A DNA stretch of 60,733 nt from JAQVEM01 sp964595565. Lineage in GTDB: Bacteria > Actinomycetota > Humimicrobiia > Humimicrobiales > Humimicrobiaceae. Shown here piece after piece: positions 17,840-27,218 of this stretch (positions within the stretch are counted from its first letter, which is position 1; the number at the start of each line of letters is the position of its first letter). The stretch spans positions 1-60,733 of the forward strand of contig CAZQQX010000007.1 of NCBI GenBank assembly GCA_964595565.1, given 5' to 3'. The position numbers and the translations under genes are program-made. The notes beneath the pieces are model-generated. The model searched no databases. It was not told the origin of the DNA and worked only from the letters and a program-made list of their open reading frames with translations.

Positions 17840-18595
17840 TTAATAATTAATTATTGCCGTAAAATCATTAGCTTTTAAACTTGCGCCACCAACCAGTGCT
17901 CCATCAATATCCGACATACCCATAAGTTCCGATATATTAGACGGCTTGACGCTTCCACCATATAAAACCCTTATGGTTTCAGAAATTCTCTGGTTGTATA
18001 ATTCTTCTATTTTTCCCCTTATGGACATACACATACTATTTGCATCACCAGCTGTTGCAGTCTTACCTGTTCCTATGGCCCATATTGGTTCATATGCCAG
18101 TGTAATTTTTATTACATCTTCATTGTCAATACCCTTAAGACACTCCTCTAACTGGCCCACTACAAAATCCTCAGCCTTACCGCTTTCCCTTATTTCCAGT
18201 GTTTCACCCACACATATAATAGGCTTCAGACTATTTTTAAAAGCAGCATTTATTTTTTTATTGATTATCTCATTTGTTTCATAAAAATACTGCCTCCTCT
18301 CGCTGTGCCCGAGTATTACATACTCAATGCCCAGAGGTTTTAACATTTCAGGTGAAATTTCTCCGGTAAACGCACCATAAGATTCATAATGCATGTTCTG
18401 TGCCCCAAGTTTTATATTAAGATTATCTGATTCAATTATAGTTTTCACGCTCCTCAATGCTGTAAAGGGAGGGCAAACTGTGACCTCACAATTATTTTTA
18501 TTCTTATATTTATACCCGAGGTCCTGCATAAAATTCACAGCCTGGATATGTGTCATATTCATCTTCCAGTTTCCAGATATAAAAGGCTTCCTCAT
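17840..18595 (-). CDS. tpiA: Triosephosphate isomerase
   Basis: Interconverts dihydroxyacetone phosphate and glyceraldehyde 3-phosphate as a TIM barrel. The substrate lysine is in GNWKMN (Lys11), the catalytic histidine in GHSERR near residue 97, the catalytic glutamate in AYEPIWAIGTGKTA near residue 167, and the phosphate-binding end in LYGGSVKPSN and GALVGGASL. The 251-residue length is standard. GGAA lies upstream of the ATG. It sits 67 bp after pgk and is followed at once by gpmI. Confidence 0.97.
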   Translation of the reverse strand: MRKPFISGNWKMNMTHIQAVNFMQDLGYKYKNKNNCEVTVCPPFTALRSVKTIIESDNLNIKLGAQNMHYESYGAFTGEISPEMLKPLGIEYVILGHSERRQYFYETNEIINKKINAAFKNSLKPIICVGETLEIRESGKAEDFVVGQLEECLKGIDNEDVIKITLAYEPIWAIGTGKTATAGDANSMCMSIRGKIEELYNQRISETIRVLYGGSVKPSNISELMGMSDIDGALVGGASLKANDFTAIINY

Positions 18596-18661
18596 AATAT
18601 AATTCCTTTCATGCTAATTTATCACTTAGTTTATTTATAAATTAAAATTGCTTATTATCTA

Positions 18662-19852
18662 TTAAACATCCAGAAGAGAAGCAAGGCCGGGCAACTCTTT
18701 GCCCTCGAGAAGTTCCATGGAAGCGCCCCCACCACTCGAGACATGGGAAAATTTTGAGGCAATATTGTATTTTCTCAGTGCAGCAAGTGTATCTCCTCCA
18801 CCTGCTACAGTTATAGCCGAACTTTCAGCAATGAGATTTGCTATATTTCTGGTTCCGCTGGCAAACCTGTCCCATTCAAAAACGCCTACCGGCCCATTCC
18901 AGAATATTGTCCCTGCACCTGATATTTTTTCTTTGAATATCTCAATACTTTTTTCTCCTATATCCATACCCATCCAGTCCACCGGCATGGATTGAACGGA
19001 AACAAGTTTCTTTTCAGAATCACTATCAAACTCCTTTGCAACAACGATATCTACAGGCAATACTAAATCAACATTATTTTCTTCAGCAAGTGAAATCATG
19101 TCCTGCGCAAATTTTATCCGATCGTCCTCGCAAATTGATTTACCTATTTCATATCCTTTTGCTTTCAAAAAAGTGTAGCTCATCCCTCCGCCAAGTGCCA
19201 GGCTGTCAACTTTTCCAAGTAAATTCTCTATAACCTTTATTTTATCTGAAACTTTACTTCCACCTAAAATAGTTAAAAAAGGTCTTCCGGGAGATTCAAG
19301 AAGAGAAGTAAGAACTTCAACTTCTCTCTTCATCAAAAACCCTGCTACTGCAGGAATATACCTGGTTACTCTTTCCACCGAAGCATGGGCCCTGTGCGCG
19401 GCTCCAAACGCATCGTTAACATAAATATCAGCCAGTGAGGCAAGCGATTTTGCAAATTCACTATCATTTGCTTTTTCGCCAGGGTCAAACCTGAGGTTTT
19501 CCAGCATCACCATTTCACCATAATTCATTTTATTATCAATATAATCTTTTATTTCTGCAGAATAAATCTCATCAAATTTCCTGACTTTTTTGCCTGTAAG
19601 TTCCCCCAGTCTCTTTGCTGCAGGGTCCAGCCTGAATTTATCCTCAACAGCTCCCTTTGGCCTTCCAAGATGTGACATTAAAATAATCTTTGAATTCTTT
19701 TCTAAGAGATAGTTAATCGTCGGCAGTGACAGTTTTATCCTGGTATCATCAGTGATATTCATCTCACTATCAAGTGGAACATTGTAATCAACCCTTACAA
19801 GTACTTTTTTATTTCTGACTTCAATATCCTCTACTGTCTTTTTGCTAAACAT
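18662..19852 (-). CDS. pgk: Phosphoglycerate kinase
   Basis: Transfers phosphate from 1,3-bisphosphoglycerate to ADP. The N-domain has VLVRVDYNVPLD and LMSHLGRPKG, the hinge region GGSKVSDKI, and the C-domain WNGPVGVFEW and AGGGDTLAAL loops for nucleotide. The ATG at 19852 (MFSKKTVEDIEV) fits the family start and has GTGG upstream; an in-frame TTG at 19864 would add four residues. A strong hairpin precedes it in the gap-pgk spacer. The length of 396 residues is normal for a bacterial enzyme. Confidence 0.96.
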   Translation of the reverse strand: MFSKKTVEDIEVRNKKVLVRVDYNVPLDSEMNITDDTRIKLSLPTINYLLEKNSKIILMSHLGRPKGAVEDKFRLDPAAKRLGELTGKKVRKFDEIYSAEIKDYIDNKMNYGEMVMLENLRFDPGEKANDSEFAKSLASLADIYVNDAFGAAHRAHASVERVTRYIPAVAGFLMKREVEVLTSLLESPGRPFLTILGGSKVSDKIKVIENLLGKVDSLALGGGMSYTFLKAKGYEIGKSICEDDRIKFAQDMISLAEENNVDLVLPVDIVVAKEFDSDSEKKLVSVQSMPVDWMGMDIGEKSIEIFKEKISGAGTIFWNGPVGVFEWDRFASGTRNIANLIAESSAITVAGGGDTLAALRKYNIASKFSHVSSGGGASMELLEGKELPGLASLLDV

Positions 19853-19878
19853 TCTTACCACCAAAACCTTATCCTGTA

Positions 19879-19910
19879 AATAACCGGGGTTTTTAAAAGC
19901 CCCGGTTATT
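19879..19910 (-). promoter_or_regulatory. Intercistronic hairpin between gap and pgk
   Basis: An 11-bp perfect stem AATAACCGGGG / CCCCGGTTATT encloses a 10-base loop. No U-tract follows on the minus strand, so it looks more like an RNA-processing or stability element than a terminator. It starts 25 bp after the gap stop codon and ends 26 bp before the pgk ATG. Confidence 0.6.
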
Positions 19911-19935
19911 TATTATTTAGATTCAATACTTTTGT

Positions 19936-20949
19936 TTATTTCATAATATAGTTTACCAGATCATAAAGCCTGCTTGAATAGCCCCATTCATTGTCGTACC
20001 ATGCCAGTATTTTGGCCATATTGCCCTTTTTTATTGTGTACAATGAATCAAAAATGGATGAATGAGAATTTCCGATAACGTCTACTGACACTATGGGGTC
20101 TTCACAGTATTTTAAAATTCCTTTAAATCCGGGCTGCAGCGATGCTTCTTTAAAAGCATTGTTTATATCATCTACCGAGCAGTCCTTTTCAACTTCTACA
20201 GTAAGATCCACAAGTGAACCCACCGGTACAGGAATTCTTATTGCAAGACCATCCATCCTGCCATTTAGTTCAGGTATTACCAGGCCAATTGCACTTGCTG
20301 CACCTGTACTCGTGGGTATTGCTGATAATGCTGCTGCCCTTGCTCTTCTCAAATCTTTATGAGGAAGGTCAAGGATTTTCTGGTCATTGGTATAAGCATG
20401 TACCGTAGTCATAATACCGCTTTTTATAATAAAGTTATCATTGAGAACTTTGCAGGCAGGTGCCAGTGCATTGGTAGTACACGAGGCGTTTGAGATTATT
20501 TTGTGTTTATCTTTATCATAACTTTCATGATTAACACCCAGTACCATTGTTATATCTGCACCGTCCCCTTTAGCAGGCGCCGATATAATCACTTTTTTTG
20601 CTCCTGCAGTCAGATGTTTGGCTGCACCTTTCCTGTCCCTGAATATTCCTGTAGATTCTAAAACAACATCAACATCCATCTCGCCCCAGGGCAGCTCTGC
20701 AGGGTCTTTCAACGAAGTGATTTTTATCTTTTCCCCGTCAATCTCTATATAATCGCTGCCAGCTTTAACTTCATTATCAAGAACACCGTATACCGAGTCA
20801 TATTTTAGAAGATGCGCAAGAATTTTTGGTTCATACAGATCATTAATGCTTACTATATCAATGTCACCGTCACTGTCATATTTAAGTTTTGCTCTTAAAA
20901 ATTGCCTTCCTATTCTTCCAAAACCATTAATTCCTACTTTTATAGCCAC
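19936..20949 (-). CDS. gap: Glyceraldehyde-3-phosphate dehydrogenase, type I
   Basis: Oxidises glyceraldehyde 3-phosphate with NAD(P) and phosphate. The nucleotide loop GINGFGRIGR is at 6-15, the catalytic SNASCTTN carries Cys157, the substrate segment STGAASAIG follows, and the C-terminus has WYDNEWGYSSR. The 337-residue length is standard. The start is GTG with GGAGG 5 bases upstream. The gene heads gap-pgk-tpiA-gpmI-secG and is separated from rapZ by 211 bp, so it probably has its own promoter. Confidence 0.97.
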   Translation of the reverse strand: MAIKVGINGFGRIGRQFLRAKLKYDSDGDIDIVSINDLYEPKILAHLLKYDSVYGVLDNEVKAGSDYIEIDGEKIKITSLKDPAELPWGEMDVDVVLESTGIFRDRKGAAKHLTAGAKKVIISAPAKGDGADITMVLGVNHESYDKDKHKIISNASCTTNALAPACKVLNDNFIIKSGIMTTVHAYTNDQKILDLPHKDLRRARAAALSAIPTSTGAASAIGLVIPELNGRMDGLAIRIPVPVGSLVDLTVEVEKDCSVDDINNAFKEASLQPGFKGILKYCEDPIVSVDVIGNSHSSIFDSLYTIKKGNMAKILAWYDNEWGYSSRLYDLVNYIMK

Positions 20950-21160
20950 CTCATCCTCCTTTTTCTAAAAGTTTTTATATTTAGCCGGGCTGATAATTTT
21001 TTATTTATACAACTATAAAACATTTTCATATAAATATAAACCGTGTAATTTTAACAAATTTATTTAAATCATTAAAGGACATTTATAAAAAAATAATCTG
21101 CACAGACGCCCGCTCTTTAGGTACGAGATTATAAATCTTTAATCACTATATAGAAGTTGC

Positions 21161-22057
21161 CTACCCCTTTCTATCAATATCTCTGTGGTATAATTTTACA
21201 GAGTAACCTCTTAATTTTAAATACCCGTGTAATTCATCCGATATAACCACCGACCTGTGCCTGCCTCCGGTGCAGCCTATGGCTATTCCCAGATAACTTT
21301 TGCCCTCGGCTATATAGTTGGGTATCAAAAAATCCAGTAATTTTTCAAAAATACTCAAAAATTTTTTCGTTTCATCTCTACAGAGGACATAATCAATAAC
21401 TTTTTCATCCTTCCCGTCAAGGTCCTTCAAATCTTTATTGTAAAATGGATTGGGAAGAAATCTTACATCCATGACAATGTCCATATTCTCAGGAACACCG
21501 TATTTATAACCAAAAGAGTTGACCATTATTTGCATTAGCCTGCTTTTTTCCATATCGCTCATCATGCGGTCTGTTATGGTCATCCTTAGTTCCTTTGAAT
21601 TTAAAAGAGAAGTATCAATAACAACATCAGCCATCTCTCTTAACCTGCTCATCTTCTCAATTTCCTTTTCAATACCAGCGGAGAGATTACCGTCCTCAAC
21701 CAGTGGATGTTTCCTTCTGGTCAGCGAATATCTCTTTATTATTGCGCTCTTTGAAGCCTCCAGGAATAAAATTCTGTGCCTTATCTTTCTTTTATCAAGT
21801 TCATCCAGCGTTTTATAAATTTCTTCAAAAAAGTAACTGCTTCTTAAATCTATTGCAAAAGCTATACTTTTAATATTCTTATTTTCAATAGAAAAATACT
21901 CAATAAGTTTTAATAAAAGGTTAGCCGGCAGATTATCTATGCAATAATAACCCGCATCTTCAAAATATTTAAGGGCTTCTGTTTTCCCTGCTCCCGACAG
22001 TCCTGTGATTATAACAATATTAATTTTATCTTTTATTTTTTCTTCCTGTAAAATCAT
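21161..22057 (-). CDS. rapZ: RapZ/YvcJ-family nucleotide-binding protein
   Basis: A P-loop protein of the RapZ family; in Escherichia coli it directs RNase E to a small RNA controlling amino-sugar synthesis, and in Gram-positives the homologue YvcJ has a less clear role. Walker A GLSGAGKT is at 19-26, and the C-terminal domain has the conserved IAIGCTGGRHRSV. The 298-residue length fits. Only a weak ribosome site is seen. It follows uvrC and the small membrane gene; yvcK and whiA, which usually come next in actinobacteria and firmicutes, are missing here. Confidence 0.93.
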   Translation of the reverse strand: MILQEEKIKDKINIVIITGLSGAGKTEALKYFEDAGYYCIDNLPANLLLKLIEYFSIENKNIKSIAFAIDLRSSYFFEEIYKTLDELDKRKIRHRILFLEASKSAIIKRYSLTRRKHPLVEDGNLSAGIEKEIEKMSRLREMADVVIDTSLLNSKELRMTITDRMMSDMEKSRLMQIMVNSFGYKYGVPENMDIVMDVRFLPNPFYNKDLKDLDGKDEKVIDYVLCRDETKKFLSIFEKLLDFLIPNYIAEGKSYLGIAIGCTGGRHRSVVISDELHGYLKLRGYSVKLYHRDIDRKG

Positions 22058-22084
22058 ATTAAACCATTATTTATTTTAACCTTT

Positions 22085-22468
22085 TTACTTCTTTTTTTCT
22101 CTATAAAATACTATTTTCGAAATAATTATGCTTATTACACTAATAATAAGAGAACTCCATATATACCCCCAGAATCCTTCTATTTCCAGCCCTTTAATAA
22201 TTAAATCTACAATCCAGAGCATGCCGGCATTTATAATAATATTAAAAAGCCCCAGAGTCAAAATGTTTATGGGAAGAGAAAAGATTTTAACAATGGGTTT
22301 TACAAGTAAATTAAATAAACCAAGAAGCAATCCGGCTAAAAATGCTATTTTAATCCTCTCCCAGGTGGTGCCCCCTGAGATATAAATAAAAGGTAAAAAG
22401 TACGATGCAACCGCAATTGAAAAAGTAAGTATAGCCCAATCAAGAATCCATCTTAACAAACAAACCAC
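22085..22468 (-). CDS. YvlD-like membrane protein (phage holin family 4 superfamily)
   Basis: A 127-residue protein with four hydrophobic segments and the conserved LFNLLVKPIVKIFSLPINILTLGLF stretch, split here as the NLLVKPI and LPINILTLGLF landmarks of the YvlD/holin-4 family. Despite the family name these chromosomal proteins are not tied to phage lysis; their function is unknown. The GTG start has AGGA 4 bases upstream. It sits between uvrC (6 bp away) and rapZ (27 bp), so it is probably cotranscribed with both. Confidence 0.75.
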   Translation of the reverse strand: MVCLLRWILDWAILTFSIAVASYFLPFIYISGGTTWERIKIAFLAGLLLGLFNLLVKPIVKIFSLPINILTLGLFNIIINAGMLWIVDLIIKGLEIEGFWGYIWSSLIISVISIIISKIVFYREKKK

Positions 22469-22474
22469 CTGTTC

Positions 22475-24367
22475 CTACCTGTGCAAATTCCTGTATATTT
22501 TTGTTGCATCTTTACAACCAACTCCTCTTATATTCGTCAAATCCCCGGCTGTCATGCTTTTTAACTCTTCCAGTGAATCCACACTTTCTATAATTGCCCT
22601 TTTCTTTTTTTCTCCTATACCTTTAATACCATCCAGCACAGAATTAAACATATTTTTCTCTCTTAACTTCCTGTGATACTTTACAGCAAAGCGGTGTGCT
22701 TCATCTCTAACCTTAATTAGAATTCTAACATGGCTTTCTCTCAAATTAAGTTTTATCCCATCAGGATATTTATTACAAAAAATAACCTCTTCTTTTTTTG
22801 CGATACTTATTAGATCAATATTATCTATATGTTCTCTACTTAATATATTTTTCACAGTACTGTACTGAGCCTTACCCCCATCAATTACCAGCAAATCAGG
22901 TTTTAAATAGAAAACATCATCTTTTTTTATTTTTTTATCCCGTTTTCTTCCATTTTGAATATATCTTAATCTCCTGGTTATTATCTCACCAATCATCCTG
23001 CAGTCATCCTGCTCCCTGACGGTCCTTATTTTAAAATGTCTGAAACTGCTGTTTATAATCCTGCCGTATACAGCCACTGACATTGAACCTACGGGAAATG
23101 AATTTTTTAAATTAGAAATGTCATAACATTCTATCCTGGATGGAATATTTATCAGACCCAGTAATTCTTTTAAATTTACTGACTCCTCATAAATTTTATT
23201 CTGATTTCTTTCCTTCTCAAACTTTTTTTTCTCAAGATATAAGATTGAATTTCTTAACCCCATCTCTATTATCCTCTTTTTATCTCCAATTTTTGGAACC
23301 AGAATCTCAATCTTCCTGCCTGCTTTCACGCCGAGCCATCGCGCTATTAATTCAGGGTTTTCTATCCCGGCCTGGCAGAAAATTTTCTCGGGTATATCGT
23401 CAAGGCCGTCATAGTAATCCCTTATAAAAGCAGATAAAATCTCTTTCTCATTAAAATATCCGGTGTTATCAATAGTAAAATTATTTACCAGTACCAGCTT
23501 GCCCTCTCTATAGGTTAATAAACTTACAACCGGGCTTTCCCGGTTCCCGGCAGTGGTAATAAAATCCCATTTATTACCGCCTGCATAAAAAATTTTCTGA
23601 CTGCTGGACAGCTTGCTCAGGGCTTCTATCTTATCCCTGATATCTGCTGCCTTTTCAAATTCTTTATTCCTGGAATATTCCTCCATTTCCCGGTTGAGTT
23701 TATCAATGACAGCATTATTTTTCCCCCTTAAAAATAAAATTATAAGCTCAATATTCTTACCATATTCTTCCGGCTTAATAATTCCAATGCAGGGAGCGGA
23801 GCATAACTTAATATAATAACTAAGGCAGGGTTTATCCGGCATAATTTTTTTACAGTCCCTTATCATAAAAATTTTTCTCAGATACTCAATAGTTTTTCTG
23901 ACAGCATGTACGTCAGTATACGGACCAAAATATTTCGCACCTGCAATACTTCTGTCTCTGGTCACAAAAACTCTGGGAAACTCTTCATTGACAGTAACCG
24001 CAATAAAAGGATATGACTTATCGTCTTTTAAATCTATGTTATATTTTGGTTTATTTTTCTTGATGAGGGTACTTTCAAGTATTAACGCTTCGGTTTCATT
24101 ATCGGTCACCAGATAATCCACAGACGCAATCCTATCTATAAAATCCGCGGGCTTTGAATATGAAATATATTTTGTCTTATTCTGAAAATAACTTCTAACT
24201 CTTTTGTAAAGATTTTTTGCCTTGCCGATATAGATGATATTTCCGCTGTAATCTTTGAAAATATATACTCCGGGCTTGCCTGGAACTATTTTTAAAAATT
24301 CTTTTATTTCCACAGGTTCCTGATTACATTTTTTTATCTTTTTGTTAACTGCAAGTATATCGCTCAT
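22475..24367 (-). CDS. uvrC: UvrABC system protein C (excinuclease subunit)
   Basis: Makes both incisions around a lesion in nucleotide excision repair. The N-terminal GIY-YIG domain has GVYIFKD and YIGKAKNLYKRVRSYF (about residues 33-62), a cysteine cluster CKKIMPDKPCLSYYIKLCSAPC follows around 177 and may bind Fe-S, a UVR helix pair is near 225-250, the RNase H-like 5' nuclease domain contains ECYDISNL and LLVIDGGKAQ, and a C-terminal helix-hairpin-helix has IKGIGEKK and IRGVGCKDA. The 630-residue length is normal. Its ATG overlaps the uvrA stop in an ATGA. Confidence 0.97.
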   Translation of the reverse strand: MSDILAVNKKIKKCNQEPVEIKEFLKIVPGKPGVYIFKDYSGNIIYIGKAKNLYKRVRSYFQNKTKYISYSKPADFIDRIASVDYLVTDNETEALILESTLIKKNKPKYNIDLKDDKSYPFIAVTVNEEFPRVFVTRDRSIAGAKYFGPYTDVHAVRKTIEYLRKIFMIRDCKKIMPDKPCLSYYIKLCSAPCIGIIKPEEYGKNIELIILFLRGKNNAVIDKLNREMEEYSRNKEFEKAADIRDKIEALSKLSSSQKIFYAGGNKWDFITTAGNRESPVVSLLTYREGKLVLVNNFTIDNTGYFNEKEILSAFIRDYYDGLDDIPEKIFCQAGIENPELIARWLGVKAGRKIEILVPKIGDKKRIIEMGLRNSILYLEKKKFEKERNQNKIYEESVNLKELLGLINIPSRIECYDISNLKNSFPVGSMSVAVYGRIINSSFRHFKIRTVREQDDCRMIGEIITRRLRYIQNGRKRDKKIKKDDVFYLKPDLLVIDGGKAQYSTVKNILSREHIDNIDLISIAKKEEVIFCNKYPDGIKLNLRESHVRILIKVRDEAHRFAVKYHRKLREKNMFNSVLDGIKGIGEKKKRAIIESVDSLEELKSMTAGDLTNIRGVGCKDATKIYRNLHR

Positions 24368-27213
24368 ACAGCTTCACTTACCATCTTACTTTTTAAATAC
24401 ATCTTTATAAATCTACCCGTATACGAATTTTCATTCTCCGCCACTTCCTCGGGTGTGCCACAGGCAACGATTCTCCCGCCCTTATCGCCGCCCTCGGGGC
24501 CAAGATCTATAATATAATCCGCAGTTTTTATTACCTCCATGTTGTGCTCAATCACCAGAACCGTATTGCCTGCATCCACCAGTCTCTCCAGCACTTTAAT
24601 CAACTTCTTTATATCATCAAAATGCAAACCGGTGGTAGGCTCATCCAGAAGGTATAAAGTACTGCCCGTACTTTTTTTTGAAAGCTCGGTAGAAAGTTTG
24701 ACTCTCTGGGCTTCACCTCCTGACAGGGTAGTTGAAGGCTGGCCGAGCTTTACATAACCCAGACCCACTTCATTTATTAACTTCAGTTTTTTGCTTATTG
24801 CCGGTATGTTTTGAAAGAAATTCATCGCTTCCTCAACAGTCATATTCAGAACATCGTCAATATTCTTTCCCTTATACTTTATCTCAAGGGTCTCGCGGTT
24901 AAATCTCTTACCCTTACAAACATCACATGGGACATAAATATCCGGAAGGAAATGCATCTCTATTTTAATAAGACCATCGCCATTACAGTATTCACATCTA
25001 CCCCCCTTAACATTAAAACTAAACCTTCCCGGTTTATACCCCCTTATCCTGGCATCATGCGTTTTTGAAAATAACTCCCTTATATAGGTAAAAACACCTG
25101 TATAAGTAGCCGGATTGGACCTCGGTGTTCTTCCTATGGGTGACTGGTCAATTACAATTACCTTATCAAAATTGTCGTAATTAAGAATTTCATCATGCTC
25201 TCCAGCATAGTGCTTTGATTTCATGAGCAAATTACACAGAGACGGGTATAAAATTTCATTTACCAGCGTACTCTTACCCGACCCGGAAACCCCCGTTACC
25301 GCTATAAGTTTGCCGAGATCAAACCTGACATCTATATTTTTTAAATTATGCTCCCTCGCTCCTTTAATAACTATATATTTTCCATTCCCTTTTCTTCTCT
25401 TTTTCGGAACAGGTATAGATTTTTTACCGCTCAGGTATTCACCTGTAATTGAATCACTGCAGTTTAGTATTCCTTCAAGACCGCCGCTGAAAACGATTCC
25501 ACCACCGTGTATCCCTGCTCCCGGACCAATATCCACTATAAAATCAGAACTTCTTATAGTTTCCTCATCATGCTCTATAACTATTATGGTATTGCCCAGA
25601 TCTCTGAGACGTTTTAAGGCATCTATTAACTTTTTATTATCCCTCTGATGGAGCCCTATACTTGGCTCATCAAGTATATATAAAACCCCAACAAGCCCCG
25701 AACCTATCTGAGTGGCCAGCCTTATCCTCTGGGACTCCCCGCCCGACAGAGTACTGGATTTTCTATCCAGGGTCAGATAACCAAGCCCTACATCCTTTAA
25801 AAAATTTAATCTCTCAATAATCTCCTTTATTAATCTCTCCCCGATTAATTTCTCCCTTTCGGTTAGTTTAAGTGACTTCAGCCATTTTATTTCTTCCTCA
25901 ATTGTTTTTTCACAAAAATCTGCTATGGATAATGAATTAATCTTCACTGCCAGGCTTTCAGGCCTCAGCCTCTTTCCATTGCACGCTTTACATGACCTGC
26001 TGCTTATCATTTTCTCTATTTTTAATCTCTGGCTTTCAGATTCAGTTTCCAGATACCTCCTGCTCAAATTATTGACCAGACCCTCAAACTTTAAATAATA
26101 CTGCCTTGGCTTACCCCGGTGATTTATATAACTGATTTTTATTCTTCTTCCATCAGTTCCATACAAAATCACTTTTTTTGCAGACCGGTCAAGGTCCTTA
26201 AAAGGAGTGTTTAAATCAAATCCATATTCACGGGCAAGACTTTCCATTAACTTTGAATAATAATTTGAGTAACCCATATTAAATATAGGAATCGCACCAT
26301 CAATTATGCTCAGCCCGGGTTGCTCAACAATCAGATCAGGGTCTATGTCCTTGCTGATACCCAGACCACCGCACTCCCTGCAGGCACCGTAGGGACTGTT
26401 AAAAGAAAACATTCTGGGGGTAATCTCTTCAAAATCTATACCGCATTCTACACAGGAAAAATTCTCTGAAAATTTGATTATTTCCCCTGATTCCAGCAAT
26501 TGTATATATGCAATACCGCTGCTTTCCTTAACCGATATTTCAATGTCTTCCGATAGTCTTTTCCTTATCTCCGGCTTCATCTCCAATCTATCTATAATAA
26601 TTTCTATATTATGTTTCTGATTTCTATCCAGATTAAAATCAAAGTCACTGTCCAGCTCATAGACTTCGCCATCTATTCTCACCCTCACATAACCATTATT
26701 TTTTATATTTTCAAAAGTTTTTGTATATTCACCTTTCCTCCCCCTTATAATTGGCGAGAGAACCTGAAATTTTGTTCCCGGGGGCAATTCCATTATCCTG
26801 TCAACTATCTGGTCTACAGTCTGCCTGGTTATACGTTTCCCACATACCGGACAATAGGGTATCCCGATTCTTGCATAAAGAACTCTCAGATAATCATATA
26901 TCTCGGTAATGGTTCCTACTGTAGACCTTGGATTTTTGGAAACCCCTTTCTGATTTATGGACACCGCAGGTGACAGTCCCTCTATCAGGTCAACATCCGG
27001 CTTTTCCATCTGTCCCAGAAACTGTCTCGCGTAAGAGGACAGGGATTCAACATATCTCCTCTGCCCCTCGGCATAAATGGTATCAAATGCCAGGGAGGAT
27101 TTCCCCGACCCGCTGACGCCGGTAAAAACAATAAATTTATTTCTTGGAATCCTTAGATTTATATTTTTTAAGTTGTGCTCTCTGGCACCCTTTATAATTA
27201 TTTCTTCTTTCAT
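24364..27213 (-). CDS. uvrA: UvrABC system protein A (damage-recognition ATPase)
   Basis: A dimeric ABC-type ATPase that finds bulky DNA damage and loads UvrB. Two ABC modules are visible: Walker A GVSGSGKSSL at about 31-40, signature LSGGESQRIRLA near 487, second GVSGSGKSTL near 638, and second signature LSGGEAQRVKLS near 830. Zinc modules are CVEC...CREC and CEYCNGDG...CDVC. At 949 residues it has the usual length. The stop codon overlaps the uvrC start, and it begins 5 bp after uvrB, so uvrBAC form one unit. Confidence 0.97.
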   Translation of the reverse strand: MKEEIIIKGAREHNLKNINLRIPRNKFIVFTGVSGSGKSSLAFDTIYAEGQRRYVESLSSYARQFLGQMEKPDVDLIEGLSPAVSINQKGVSKNPRSTVGTITEIYDYLRVLYARIGIPYCPVCGKRITRQTVDQIVDRIMELPPGTKFQVLSPIIRGRKGEYTKTFENIKNNGYVRVRIDGEVYELDSDFDFNLDRNQKHNIEIIIDRLEMKPEIRKRLSEDIEISVKESSGIAYIQLLESGEIIKFSENFSCVECGIDFEEITPRMFSFNSPYGACRECGGLGISKDIDPDLIVEQPGLSIIDGAIPIFNMGYSNYYSKLMESLAREYGFDLNTPFKDLDRSAKKVILYGTDGRRIKISYINHRGKPRQYYLKFEGLVNNLSRRYLETESESQRLKIEKMISSRSCKACNGKRLRPESLAVKINSLSIADFCEKTIEEEIKWLKSLKLTEREKLIGERLIKEIIERLNFLKDVGLGYLTLDRKSSTLSGGESQRIRLATQIGSGLVGVLYILDEPSIGLHQRDNKKLIDALKRLRDLGNTIIVIEHDEETIRSSDFIVDIGPGAGIHGGGIVFSGGLEGILNCSDSITGEYLSGKKSIPVPKKRRKGNGKYIVIKGAREHNLKNIDVRFDLGKLIAVTGVSGSGKSTLVNEILYPSLCNLLMKSKHYAGEHDEILNYDNFDKVIVIDQSPIGRTPRSNPATYTGVFTYIRELFSKTHDARIRGYKPGRFSFNVKGGRCEYCNGDGLIKIEMHFLPDIYVPCDVCKGKRFNRETLEIKYKGKNIDDVLNMTVEEAMNFFQNIPAISKKLKLINEVGLGYVKLGQPSTTLSGGEAQRVKLSTELSKKSTGSTLYLLDEPTTGLHFDDIKKLIKVLERLVDAGNTVLVIEHNMEVIKTADYIIDLGPEGGDKGGRIVACGTPEEVAENENSYTGRFIKMYLKSKMVSEAV

Positions 27214-27218
27214 CCTGT

